Assembly: GCA_014377705.1 (NCBI GenBank)
Contig: JACMPC010000009.1
Coordinates: 1 to 36,474 of the forward strand
From: Dermatophilaceae bacterium
GTDB taxonomy: Bacteria > Actinomycetota > Actinomycetes > Actinomycetales > Dermatophilaceae
Length of the DNA: 36,474 nt
Reading direction: 5' to 3'
Every line of letters begins with the position of its first letter. Position 1 is the stretch's first letter. The position numbers were made by a program, and so were the translations under genes. Positions 1 to 7,091 of this stretch are shown piece after piece. The notes under the pieces were generated by a model. The model was not told the origin of the DNA, made no database searches, and saw nothing but the letters and a program-made list of their open reading frames with translations.

Positions 1-112
1 CGGTGGGGGCAGAGATCTTCGGCATGCGCATCCTTTCCGGCTGTGGGACCTACGACGTCTGGTGCGGGTTACTGCGTCTTGGCGATCACGTCACAGAGTT
101 CAGGAACCGACC

Positions 113-1783
113 GTGACCGAAGTGCCTCACCTCCCCGCCGCACCACCAGCGCTGAACCCGCAGCGCTGGAAGGCGATGCCGATCATTGCGCTCGCGGTCA
201 GCACCATCATCATGGACGCCACGATCGTCGCCGTCGTGCTGCCCGTCCTGATCCGCGACATCAACCTGACGGCCTCGGACGCCGAGTGGATCGACTCGGT
301 ATACGCCCCTGTCTTCGCCTCGTTGCTGATCACCGTGGGCCGGATCGGAGACATCTTCGGCCGCCGCCGCCGGCTGCTCGTCGTCGGCATTGCCATCTTT
401 GGCTTCGCCAGTGTCCTGGCGGCCATGTCTTACTCGGGCACCACACTGAAAGCGGGACGGCTGCTTCAGGGCGTCGGCGGGGCGATGATCCTGCCCGCGA
501 CGCTCTCGACGGTCAACGCGCTCTTCCACGGGTGCGAGCGTGGCATCGCGTTCGCGATCTGGAGCTTGACCATCGGCGGTATGGCGGCGGTCGGTCCGGT
601 GGTCGGAGGGTGGCTGACCACCTCCTTCACCTGGCGCTGGGCCTTCCTGATCAACATCCTCATCGTTCTGATCGTCCTGGTCGGCACGCTGCTCTGGGTT
701 CCCGAGACCAAGGACGAGCACGTGGAGCGCCGGGTGGATCTCCTGGGGGTCGCGCTCTCGATCGTCGGACTGGGCTGCGTCGTGTTCGCGCTGATCGAGG
801 GCGCGCGGTACGGCTGGTGGGCGGCCCTGGAGCCGCTCACGATCAACGGTTTCAGCTGGACCTGGTTCATCTCGCCGGTGCCGGTCTCGATGGTCTTCGG
901 CATGCTCATGCTGACCGTCTTCGTTGTCGTCGAGCGGGCCAAGGCGCGGGCGGGCAGCCCGGCGCTGCTCGACCTGTCTCTGCTGGGCATCCGAAGCTTC
1001 AGGTGCGGAGCCATCGCGGCGCTGATCGTGGCGCTGGGGGAGTTCGGCATGCTCTTCGCGCTGCCACTGTTCCTTCAGGGCGCGCTCGGGTACACAGCAC
1101 TGCAGACGGGGTGGCTGATCCTGGCTCTGGCAGTCGGGACGTTCCTGATCTCCGGCGGGATCCCTCAGCTCACCCAGCGCCTAGGCGGTCGTTCAGTGGT
1201 GCGGATTGGTCTGCTCCTCGAGGCCGTCGCCATCACCGGGCTCGGCTTCACCATCAGTCTGACTGCCAGTGGCGGGGTTCTGGCCGCCCGGCTGTTCCTC
1301 TATGGGGCGGGCGTCGGCATGGCCACCGCCCAGCTCACCAGCGTGATCCTGATCGACGTCCCGGTTGCCCAGAGCGGGCAGGCGTCCGGTCTGCAGAGCA
1401 CCGTTCGCCAGCTGGGTGCGGCCCTGGGTATGGCGGTTCTGGGCACCCTTCTCGTCACGACCTTGGGCGTCGCGACGGCGCACAACCTCAGCTCGGTGCC
1501 CGGGCTCAGTGAGCCGGCCCGGGAGCTGGCGATGGCGATCGTCTCGGGCTCTGCGGGCGCGGCGGTTCCCGAGCTGGGAGCGATCCCCGGAGGGAGGCCG
1601 GTCCAGGCCGCAGCTGAGCCCGCCATGGTGACCGCGGCGCGGACCACGACCCTCAGCGCTGCCGCCATCATCCTTCTGGGACTGCTCGCGACCATTGCCC
1701 TGCCGCCGATGAAACCTCAGGACGAGGAGAGCCAGTCGGAAGTCGCAGTGGTCCGGCCGAGGCCCGAGGCTGCGCTGGAGTAG
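113..1783 (+). CDS. MFS multidrug efflux transporter, DHA2 (EmrB/QacA-like) family
   Basis: A 556-residue polytopic inner-membrane protein, predicted to be a proton-driven drug exporter. After a short Pro/Ala-rich cytoplasmic start come about 14 hydrophobic segments. The MFS signature loop between TM2 and TM3 is clear (GRIGDIFGRRR), and a TM5-like stretch with the antiporter-type Gly/Pro pattern follows (GPVVGGWL). Length and the large C-terminal half fit the 14-TM DHA2 branch better than the 12-TM DHA1 branch. An upstream in-frame GTG at 62 exists, but the GTG at 113 has an AGGAA-type ribosome site a few bases before it and gives the usual N-terminus. The last 116 bases overlap the convergent TetR gene. 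Substrate cannot be read from the sequence; family confidence is high. Confidence 0.9.
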   Translation: MTEVPHLPAAPPALNPQRWKAMPIIALAVSTIIMDATIVAVVLPVLIRDINLTASDAEWIDSVYAPVFASLLITVGRIGDIFGRRRRLLVVGIAIFGFASVLAAMSYSGTTLKAGRLLQGVGGAMILPATLSTVNALFHGCERGIAFAIWSLTIGGMAAVGPVVGGWLTTSFTWRWAFLINILIVLIVLVGTLLWVPETKDEHVERRVDLLGVALSIVGLGCVVFALIEGARYGWWAALEPLTINGFSWTWFISPVPVSMVFGMLMLTVFVVVERAKARAGSPALLDLSLLGIRSFRCGAIAALIVALGEFGMLFALPLFLQGALGYTALQTGWLILALAVGTFLISGGIPQLTQRLGGRSVVRIGLLLEAVAITGLGFTISLTASGGVLAARLFLYGAGVGMATAQLTSVILIDVPVAQSGQASGLQSTVRQLGAALGMAVLGTLLVTTLGVATAHNLSSVPGLSEPARELAMAIVSGSAGAAVPELGAIPGGRPVQAAAEPAMVTAARTTTLSAAAIILLGLLATIALPPMKPQDEESQSEVAVVRPRPEAALE

Positions 1784-2345
1784 CTGGGGTGAGGGTGGAA
1801 AGGTCGCCTGCCACCGCCGCAACCAGGGTGCTCATCGAGCGGTCCGAGGCGAGCCACTGGAGCAGCCGCCCCTCGGCCAGCGCGAGCACCAGCCCAGGAT
1901 CGGGGGTAAGGGCGGTGGCCGAGAGGACCCGTGACACCTGCGCCTCCAGGTCGCTGTAGTCGCGGCTGACGATGGCCCGGAGGTCGTCATCGCGCAGCGC
2001 CTCGCCGAGCCGCTCGTAGATCACGGCGCCCTGGTGTCGCGCCGAGCCGGCATCCGGCGGCAGGAGCAGCTCGACGAGGGCCCGGGCTGTCGCCCCCGGT
2101 GAGGTGCCTGACACGGTGACCGCGGCGCGTCGGACCTGCTCGCGCTCGAGAAGGAGGCCGACCGTGGCATGCATGAGGTCGGCCCGGTCGGTGAAGTAGT
2201 ACGTCGTGGTCCCCAGCGGAACGCCGGCTGCCTCGGCGACGCGGCGGTGGGTCATCGCCCGGAATCCCTCGCTGAGCAGGATCTCGCCGGCTGCCCTCAG
2301 CACCTGCTGACGTCGCATCGAGCCCTTCGCCGTCCGGGAGGACAT
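1668..2345 (-). CDS. TetR-family transcriptional repressor
   Basis: A TetR-type regulator of about 225 residues. Residues 10-60 form the N-terminal helix-turn-helix domain, with the typical pattern of a recognition helix ending in TTTYYFTDR and then a ligand-binding helical domain. It is the second gene of an operon with the SMR pump: the SMR stop and the ATG at 2345 share a base (TGATG), and a GTG one codon upstream would give a 4-base overlap, so translation is probably coupled. It most likely represses its own operon through the perfect inverted repeat at 2682-2705. The C-terminal 40 residues are Pro/Ser/Arg-rich and are read antisense through the MFS gene, so the protein may have lost an earlier stop. 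Ligand unknown. Confidence 0.9.
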   Translation of the reverse strand: MSSRTAKGSMRRQQVLRAAGEILLSEGFRAMTHRRVAEAAGVPLGTTTYYFTDRADLMHATVGLLLEREQVRRAAVTVSGTSPGATARALVELLLPPDAGSARHQGAVIYERLGEALRDDDLRAIVSRDYSDLEAQVSRVLSATALTPDPGLVLALAEGRLLQWLASDRSMSTLVAAVAGDLSTLTPATPAQPRASAGPLRLPTGSPRPEVSSAAGQWSRAVPEG

Positions 2346-2671
2346 CACTGAGCCCCTTCTCCGGCGACGTTCAGCAGGATGACGCCACCCACGATCATCG
2401 CGATCGCGCCGATGCGGGCAAACGTGGCCGGGTCGGAGAACAGGATCATGCCGAGCGCCGCCGTTCCTGCCGCGCCGATCCCGGTCCAGACGGCGTAGGC
2501 AGTGCCGATCGGGAGCTCCTTCAATGCCCAGGAGAGCAGCGAGAAGCTGAGGACCGAAGCCACGGCGAAGCCCACGGTGGGCCAGACCTTGGTGAAGTTG
2601 TCAGAAAGCTTGAGCAGCGTCGCGAAGACGACCTCAAGCAGCCCGGCAACGATGACGGCGAACCAGGGCAT
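2345..2671 (-). CDS. Small multidrug resistance (SMR) family transporter
   Basis: A 108-residue four-helix membrane protein of the EmrE/QacE/SugE family, which exports quaternary ammonium or other cationic compounds in exchange for protons. It starts MPWFAVIVAGLLEVVF, placing the essential membrane-embedded glutamate at residue 13 in TM1. The conserved WTGIGAAGTA segment of TM3 follows at about residue 62. The chosen ATG at 2671 has a purine-rich ribosome site (GGAGGTGGAG) just before it; in-frame starts further upstream would lie inside the operator. The TetR gene follows with overlapping stop and start. Exact subfamily (Gdx guanidinium exporter versus Qac-type) cannot be settled by eye. Confidence 0.93.
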   Translation of the reverse strand: MPWFAVIVAGLLEVVFATLLKLSDNFTKVWPTVGFAVASVLSFSLLSWALKELPIGTAYAVWTGIGAAGTAALGMILFSDPATFARIGAIAMIVGGVILLNVAGEGAQ

Positions 2672-2681
2672 CTCCACCTCC

Positions 2682-2705
2682 ATAGTTGTACAATCGTACA
2701 ACTAT
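2682..2705. promoter_or_regulatory. TetR-type operator in front of the SMR-TetR operon
   Basis: Perfect inverted repeat ATAGTTGTAC-N4-GTACAACTAT (arms 2682-2691 and 2696-2705, spacer AATC). The inner TTGTAC/GTACAA half-sites are typical of TetR-family operators. It lies between the promoter -10 element and the SMR start codon, so bound repressor would block transcription. The adjacent TetR product is the obvious candidate to bind it. Confidence 0.85.
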
Positions 2706-2729
2706 ATGCGCTCCTCCCCGCGTTCGCAA
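2701..2729 (-). promoter_or_regulatory. Predicted promoter of the SMR-TetR operon
   Basis: Read on the minus strand: -35 TTGCGA (2729-2724), a 17-bp spacer, and -10 TATAGT (2706-2701). The -10 overlaps the outer end of the operator. The transcript would start near 2694, leaving a leader of roughly 20 nt before the SMR ATG. Confidence 0.6.
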
Positions 2730-2743
2730 CACGATTTGCCCTG

Positions 2744-3902
2744 CTACACCGCCAGGACATATCCGGCGGCCACCGCAAGGATGACCAGGGCCAGGCCGAC
2801 AACGGCCTGCCGGGTATGCCGTCCGCGAACGGCCGCGGCCGTCTCCGGCACGTGCTTCGGCAGGGTAACCGGGCCGTTGATTGGGCCGTTGAAGCCGTTC
2901 GGTCGGGTCCCGCGAGCCGGGCGCGCCGCGGTGAGACCCTCTGGCCCGCGGCTGACCCTCCTGGCCCGCCCGGCGTACAGCACGGCCCACACCAGGAGCG
3001 GCAGGAAGGCCCCGCGAACGCCCCCGCCACCAGGACCTAGACCAGGGCCCGGACCTTGGCGGGAACCGGCAGCAGGCAGATCACAAGCCCGGCGTTGACC
3101 ACCGTCGCCCGCAACGCGTTACCACTGTCCATCCGCGCCTGGGTCCCGCGCAGGATTGTCGGCCCGCCCCCCAGCACCAAGGGCACCAGGAAGGACATCG
3201 CCCCGAGCAGGATCTGCGCGGCGAACCCGGCCGCCAGGGGCATGACCAGCAGTCCCAGCCAATCGCTCGCCTGCAGCCAGGTGGGGCTGCCGACGAGCAC
3301 CACGACCAGCCCCGGCAGGGACCCGAACAGCCAGATGACCGCCGCCATGACCGACCAGGTGGCATAGGCCGCGGGGGCCTTCGCACGGGCCACCTGCGCC
3401 AGCGGCCGGACTGCCCAGAGGAACCCGGCCAGATACCCGGCCACGCCGATCGCGGCCACTGCCCGCAGCCCGAAGAGGGCGCCGGACACCGCGACGATCA
3501 CGGAGCCGGCCAGGACCGGAAGTGCCTGGCGGGCAACACGTTCGGCATTCTCGGCAATCCTGGTTCGCAGCATCGTCGGCCAGAGGGTGACCAGGGTCCC
3601 CATCACAGTCAGCCCGACCCAGCCCAGCAGGTTCGTCATGATGTGTGCGGCCATCAACCGCCCGTGCCACGGCTTGGACGGGTCGAGGGCGCCGGCGAAG
3701 TGCGAGCTCCAGACGAAGATCGCGTTGGTCACGGCGCCCAGCAGAAGCAGGTGAACCATGAGCCAGGGTGACTCCGCCACCTGGCTGCGGGTCAGGGTGA
3801 TCACCAGGAGGGCCGCGAGCCAGGCGACCACCGGTGCGTTGGCGCCGAGGTGCCACCGGGTCCGGTCCCGCAGGACGGCGGGGGTCGACGGCGGAGGGTC
3901 AC
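2744..3902 (-). pseudogene. Degraded polytopic membrane protein related to the membrane domain of the NirK fusion
   Basis: The long readable part, about 3880 down to 3040, encodes roughly 280 residues of TM helices. They clearly match the membrane half of the 24607-27285 protein (shared HLLLLGAVTNAI, GWVGLTVMGTLVTLWPT, LRTR and GAMSFLVPLV-type segments). Three lesions break it. The natural start seems to be GTG at 3902, sharing a 4-base GTGA overlap with the regulator's stop, but one base is missing in the G5 run at 3880-3884. A TAG interrupts at 3037-3039. A further one-base shift near 3010-3013 separates the last segment, which would read on as a helix plus tail to TAG at 2744-2746. If repaired it would be about 386 residues, without any cupredoxin part. 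The lesions could be real decay or homopolymer sequencing errors. Confidence 0.7.
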
Positions 3903-4738
3903 GAGGTGGCGTGCTTCGTGGTCCGGGGGAGCAGCACCAGGCGGCACGCCCCGGGCTCCGAAAAGGGTTGCAGCGCAGTCTGTTCCGTTCGGCCGGCTTC
4001 GGCGCCCAGCTCTTCGAGGGCGCCGCGTACGACGCCGAGGTGGACCCCGCAGACCACCTCGGGACACTGGTGGGCCGCCTCCAGCAGGGGACAGCGGCGC
4101 AGCTTGACGACACCGACCCGGGCATCGGCAAGGGGAGCGAACCCGAGGTCGTCAAGCAGCCCGACCACCTCTCGCCGGGCCGCTATCGCAGAGGTCGCAG
4201 AGGTCGCAGGGGTCGCACCGGTCGCAGTGGTCGCGGTGGTTGCAGGGTCAGGACTGGCGCTGCCGGGGCCGGTTGCCCCGTCCGCGGCCGCCGTCGCCCT
4301 GCCGTCCCGGATCAGGTCGCGTCCCCAGGTGCGACCGGCCTCGATGGAGTCGGAGCGGGGTTGCCGGCTGCTCCGGGCGATCTGGGTGGCCAGCGCCGAC
4401 GCCAGCCCGGCGTACTCCCTGGAGCCGGGCTCCGAACCCACCTCCGGCGCGGCGCTGTAGAGCCAGGCGGGACGCCCGCGGCCCTGGGCTGGCGCGCGGG
4501 TGCGAACGGCCATCCGGTCGCCCACCAGACCGTCCAGGTGTTCGCGAATCGTGTTGGGGTGCTGGTGGGCCAGCGCCGCCAGGGCACCCACCGTGCAGGG
4601 CTCGGGCTGGTCGATCAGGACGTCCAGGAGGCGAGCCCGCGCGGTCGAGAGGTGGGCCAGCCGCCGTCTCGTGCGAGCTGTTGGCAGCGGCCCGTATCCC
4701 GGCCGGGGGGCCGGGCTGGCCGCCTGATTATTTTTCAC
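3899..4738 (-). CDS. Cys-rich helix-turn-helix regulator (COG2345/SufR-like type), probable redox or NO sensor
   Basis: About 279 residues. Residues 25-95 form a winged helix-turn-helix (VGALAALAHQHPNTIREHLD, then a GRPAWLY wing). The C-terminal part carries the cysteine pattern of SufR-like COG2345 regulators: C216, C225, C230 in CPLLEAAHQCPEVVCG and C265 in a PGAC segment. In relatives such cysteines hold an iron-sulfur cluster or metal. Between the two halves is an Ala/Thr-rich linker encoded by a 9-base repeat. GTG at 4738 is the only sensible start. It lies inside the shared inverted repeat (4731-4756), with a TACACT -10-like element about 7 bases before it, so the mRNA may be leaderless and autoregulated. 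A role as NO/nitrite regulator is inferred from its neighbours. Confidence 0.8.
   Translation of the reverse strand: MKNNQAASPAPRPGYGPLPTARTRRRLAHLSTARARLLDVLIDQPEPCTVGALAALAHQHPNTIREHLDGLVGDRMAVRTRAPAQGRGRPAWLYSAAPEVGSEPGSREYAGLASALATQIARSSRQPRSDSIEAGRTWGRDLIRDGRATAAADGATGPGSASPDPATTATTATGATPATSATSAIAARREVVGLLDDLGFAPLADARVGVVKLRRCPLLEAAHQCPEVVCGVHLGVVRGALEELGAEAGRTEQTALQPFSEPGACRLVLLPRTTKHATS
4188..4250 (-). repeat. Imperfect 9-base repeat encoding an Ala/Thr linker
   Basis: Repeats of the type (A/G)GGTCGCAG on the plus strand, inside the regulator gene, encode an Ala/Thr/Ser-rich flexible linker between the DNA-binding and Cys-rich parts. Likely slippage-prone. Confidence 0.7.
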
Positions 4739-4756
4739 GGAGCAAAGTGTAATAAA
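4731..4756. promoter_or_regulatory. Shared inverted repeat, site A (regulator/hemerythrin intergenic region)
   Basis: TTTTTCAC-N10-GTAATAAA (half-sites 4731-4738 and 4749-4756), between the divergent regulator and hemerythrin genes. Read in reverse it is TTTATTAC-N10-GTGAAAAA, which matches site B at 28553-28578 in both half-sites and in gap length. Site C (29915-29942) upstream of norB shares the half-site. It overlaps the regulator's start codon, which suggests autoregulation. Binding protein is inferred, not shown. Confidence 0.55.
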
Positions 4757-4832
4757 CTTTCGCCACGGTCCGCTACACAGGGCGGTCCCGGGGCTCCGCA
4801 CGGTGCCTCACCTGGTCAGTCGGAGGAGTCCC

Positions 4833-5636
4833 ATGAGTACGCTCGTCGTCGCAAGCAGCGCCGCAGATGCCCAGGCCGTTGAGGCCGTCAGGAGCCATCA
4901 TGCCCAGCTGGCCGGTGCCCTGGCCGTCCAGGTGGAGGCGCTGCTGGATGCGGCTTCCCGGGGAGACCTGCCCGCGGCCGGCGCCGCGTCCGACGCGCTG
5001 GTCAGGTGGTGTGACGGTGAGCTGATCCCGCACGCGCTCGCGGAGGAGCAGGCGATGTACCCCCGGGCCCGCGAGGATGCCCGCGCCCGGCTGCTGGTCG
5101 ACGCCATGCTCGCCGAGCACCATGACCTCGTCGCGCTGGTCGAGGCCATCCGGCAGTCCACCGGCCCGGTCCGCGCGGCCGCCAGTGCCCAGGCCCTGCG
5201 GTCGCTGTTCGACTCGCACCTGGTCAAGGAGAACGAGCAGATCCTGCCCCTGCTGGCCGAGTCCGGCGAGGTGTCGCTGGCGGTCATCCTCGACGGTATG
5301 CACGAGCTGCTCGGGGGTCAGGGCAGCCAGACCGCCGCCGACAGCGAGGCGGCCGAGTCCGGGGGTGGATGTGGCGGCGAGTGCGGCTGCGGTCACCAGG
5401 ACGCTGCCGGGGTCCTGCCCGAGCTCGACGCGCGGGCGGTGCCCCACGCCATCCGGCATGCCACGATCTTCGGCGCGCTGGACTCGGTCGAGGCCGGCGG
5501 CGGAATGGTTCTGGTGGCCCCGCACGACCCGCTGCCGCTGCTGGCCCAGCTGGAGCAGCGCGCGCCGGGACGGTTCAGTGTCGACTACCTCGAGGAAGGT
5601 CCCGAGGCCTGGCGGGTCCGCTTCGTTCGCGCCTGA
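4833..5636 (+). CDS. Hemerythrin HHE domain protein with C-terminal DUF2249
   Basis: A soluble protein of 267 residues. Residues 15-145 are a hemerythrin-like four-helix domain with candidate diiron ligands H22/H23, H67, E71, H96/H97, H129 and E133. Such domains bind O2 or NO; family members near nitrogen-oxide genes are linked to nitrosative stress or Fe-S repair. A Gly/Cys-rich linker (C180, C184, C186) joins it to a DUF2249 domain at 193-267 (ELDARAVPHAIRHATIFGAL and a GPEAWRV end). GGAGGAG lies just before the ATG at 4833; the in-frame GTG at 4803 lacks such a site. Divergent from the Cys-rich regulator with site A between them. A broken copy of its DUF2249 lies at 6893-6965. Confidence 0.88.
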   Translation: MSTLVVASSAADAQAVEAVRSHHAQLAGALAVQVEALLDAASRGDLPAAGAASDALVRWCDGELIPHALAEEQAMYPRAREDARARLLVDAMLAEHHDLVALVEAIRQSTGPVRAAASAQALRSLFDSHLVKENEQILPLLAESGEVSLAVILDGMHELLGGQGSQTAADSEAAESGGGCGGECGCGHQDAAGVLPELDARAVPHAIRHATIFGALDSVEAGGGMVLVAPHDPLPLLAQLEQRAPGRFSVDYLEEGPEAWRVRFVRA

Positions 5637-5707
5637 CCGCAGGACGGCATCTGGGCGAGACGCAGCCTGCCCGCGAGCAGCACTCCAGGTAGCGATAACA
5701 TCGTTGT

Positions 5708-6088
5708 ATGACGATGGAACCTGTTCTCGACAGCGCCGCTGAGACGCCGGGCGACGAGCCGTGGCAGCTGTCCGTGGCAGCGTGCATGTTCCGCAGCCTC
5801 GGTGATCCGGCGCGACTCGCGATCCTGCGCCATCTCGCGATCGGTGAGCACAACGTGAAGGACCTGACGGTGCACCTCGGTCTGGCCCAGTCCACCGTGT
5901 CGGCACACCTTGCCTGTCTGCGGGACTGCCGCCTGGTGAGCTTCCGGGCGCAGGGCCGGGCCACGATGTGGTCGCTGGCCGCGAGCGGCGAGGTTCTCGG
6001 TGTGCTCGCCGCAGCCGAACGGCTGCTGGCGGTCACCGGGGAGGCGGGCGCGCTGTGCCCGACGTACGGCGAGGAGGCCAACCGATGA
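5708..6088 (+). CDS. ArsR-family metal sensor, CmtR-like (Cd/Pb type)
   Basis: A 126-residue winged helix-turn-helix repressor (FRSLGDPARLAILRHL, then recognition helix QSTVSAHLACLRDC). C70 and C74 sit in the CLRDC motif and C117 in the C-terminal tail. This copies the arrangement of the cadmium/lead sensor CmtR of mycobacteria (two cysteines four apart, and a third about 40 residues later). It overlaps the next gene, a CDF metal exporter, by 4 bases (ATGA), so it probably controls that pump. The ATG has no good ribosome site. A GATAAC -10-like element about 9 bases upstream suggests a leaderless mRNA. A second in-frame ATG at 5714 is possible. The actual metal is an inference. Confidence 0.88.
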   Translation: MTMEPVLDSAAETPGDEPWQLSVAACMFRSLGDPARLAILRHLAIGEHNVKDLTVHLGLAQSTVSAHLACLRDCRLVSFRAQGRATMWSLAASGEVLGVLAAAERLLAVTGEAGALCPTYGEEANR

Positions 6089-6807
6089 CCGCCCACGCCC
6101 GGCACCCCGCGGCCACGCTGCCAGGTGCCGACCGCGCCCGGCTCGGTCGCCGGGCACGCCTACTCGCGGGCGTGAGCGTCGGCTACAACGTCGTCGAGGC
6201 CGTCATCGCGATCACCGCGGGGCTGCTGGCCGGGTCCGTCGCACTGGTCGGGTTCGGGCTCGACTCGGTGGTGGAGGTCTCCAGCGGGCTGATCATCCTG
6301 TGGCAGTTCAGGCATCGTCTGCCAGAGAGCCGGGAGCGTCAGGCGCTGCGGCTGATGGCCTGGTCGTTCTTCGCCCTGGCTGCCTACGTGGGCTTCGAGT
6401 CCGTGCGCGCACTGGTCAGCAGTGGGGACGCGGCTCCGTCCCCGGTCGGGATCGGCCTCGCCATGGCCTCTCTGGTGGTCATGCCGTTCTTGTCGTGGGC
6501 GCAGCGCCGCACCGGCAGAGCGCTCGGCTCCGGCGCCGTGGTGGCCGACTCGACCCAGACCCTGCTGTGCACCTACCTGTCCGCGGTGCTCCTGGTCGGG
6601 CTGGTTCTCAACGCGACCCTGGGCTGGGACTGGGCCGACCCGATCGCCGGGCTCGTCATCGCTGCCGTTGCCGTGAGGGAGGGACGAGAGGCGTGGCGGG
6701 GGGAGGCCTGCACCTGTGGTGTCGGCGGACTGGTCGCCGGCGACGTCGACGAGTGCGGGTGCGCGGCGGACTGCGCCGACCCCTGCTGCGGTCAGAACCC
6801 AAGGTAG
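6085..6807 (+). CDS. Cation diffusion facilitator (CDF) family heavy-metal efflux protein
   Basis: A 240-residue membrane protein of about six helices, expected to export divalent metals (Zn, Cd, Co) by proton exchange. The TM2 metal site reads GFGLDSVVE, and the TM5 site is the variant ADSTQT common in actinobacterial CDF proteins, where the usual first His is replaced. It lacks the long cytoplasmic C-terminal domain of classical CDFs. It ends instead in a short Cys-rich tail (CTCG, CGCAADC and CC) that could bind metal. ATG at 6085 overlaps the stop of the CmtR-like gene. A weak hairpin (6810-6823) and a T5 run follow. Confidence 0.88.
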   Translation: MTAHARHPAATLPGADRARLGRRARLLAGVSVGYNVVEAVIAITAGLLAGSVALVGFGLDSVVEVSSGLIILWQFRHRLPESRERQALRLMAWSFFALAAYVGFESVRALVSSGDAAPSPVGIGLAMASLVVMPFLSWAQRRTGRALGSGAVVADSTQTLLCTYLSAVLLVGLVLNATLGWDWADPIAGLVIAAVAVREGREAWRGEACTCGVGGLVAGDVDECGCAADCADPCCGQNPR

Positions 6808-6809
6808 GC

Positions 6810-6839
6810 GCGGGCAAGCCTGCACAGTCAGGACTTTTT
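6810..6839 (+). terminator. Possible terminator after the CDF gene
   Basis: Short stem GCGGG-caag-CCTGC (6810-6823, one G-U pair) starts just after the stop codon, and a T5 run ends at 6839. The stem is weak and the T-run is 11 bases away, so this is tentative. Confidence 0.3.
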
Positions 6840-6892
6840 CAGGCGCCAGGAACAGCATCGGGAGGGCGCGGACGACGTCGATCCTCGCCGCG

Positions 6893-6965
6893 GTCCTGCC
6901 CGAGCTTCACGGTCGGGCGGTGCCACACGCCGTACGACATGCCACGATCTTGGGCGCTGGACTCT
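6893..6965 (+). pseudogene. DUF2249 gene fragment, partial duplicate of the hemerythrin gene
   Basis: About 73 bases are roughly 85 % identical by eye to positions 5412-5485 in the hemerythrin gene. They encode VLPELHGRAVPHAVRHATIL against VLPELDARAVPHAIRHATIF. A two-base deletion near the end shifts the frame, and no start or complete domain surrounds it. It is the only recognisable content of the 284-base gap between the CDF gene and the secreted protein at 7092. Confidence 0.75.
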
Positions 6966-7091
6966 CATGCACCACGAGTGGACGTCAGCACAAAAGCGTC
7001 GGTGTTGGTGCATTCGCTCCGATTGTGAGACACTCTGCCGCGCTCCCGTCAGGGGGCCGCCCTCGCCTGATCAGAAACGGAACGAACACGC

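Noticed and set aside
43-1512. A 489-codon open frame alongside the MFS gene
   Set aside because: It is Arg/Gly/Pro-rich, has no domain, and is a GC-driven shadow of the MFS gene in another frame.
5693-5710. ArsR-type operator in the sequence GATAACATCGTTGTATG
   Set aside because: Only a few bases are symmetrical when the arms are compared, so I did not list it as a site.
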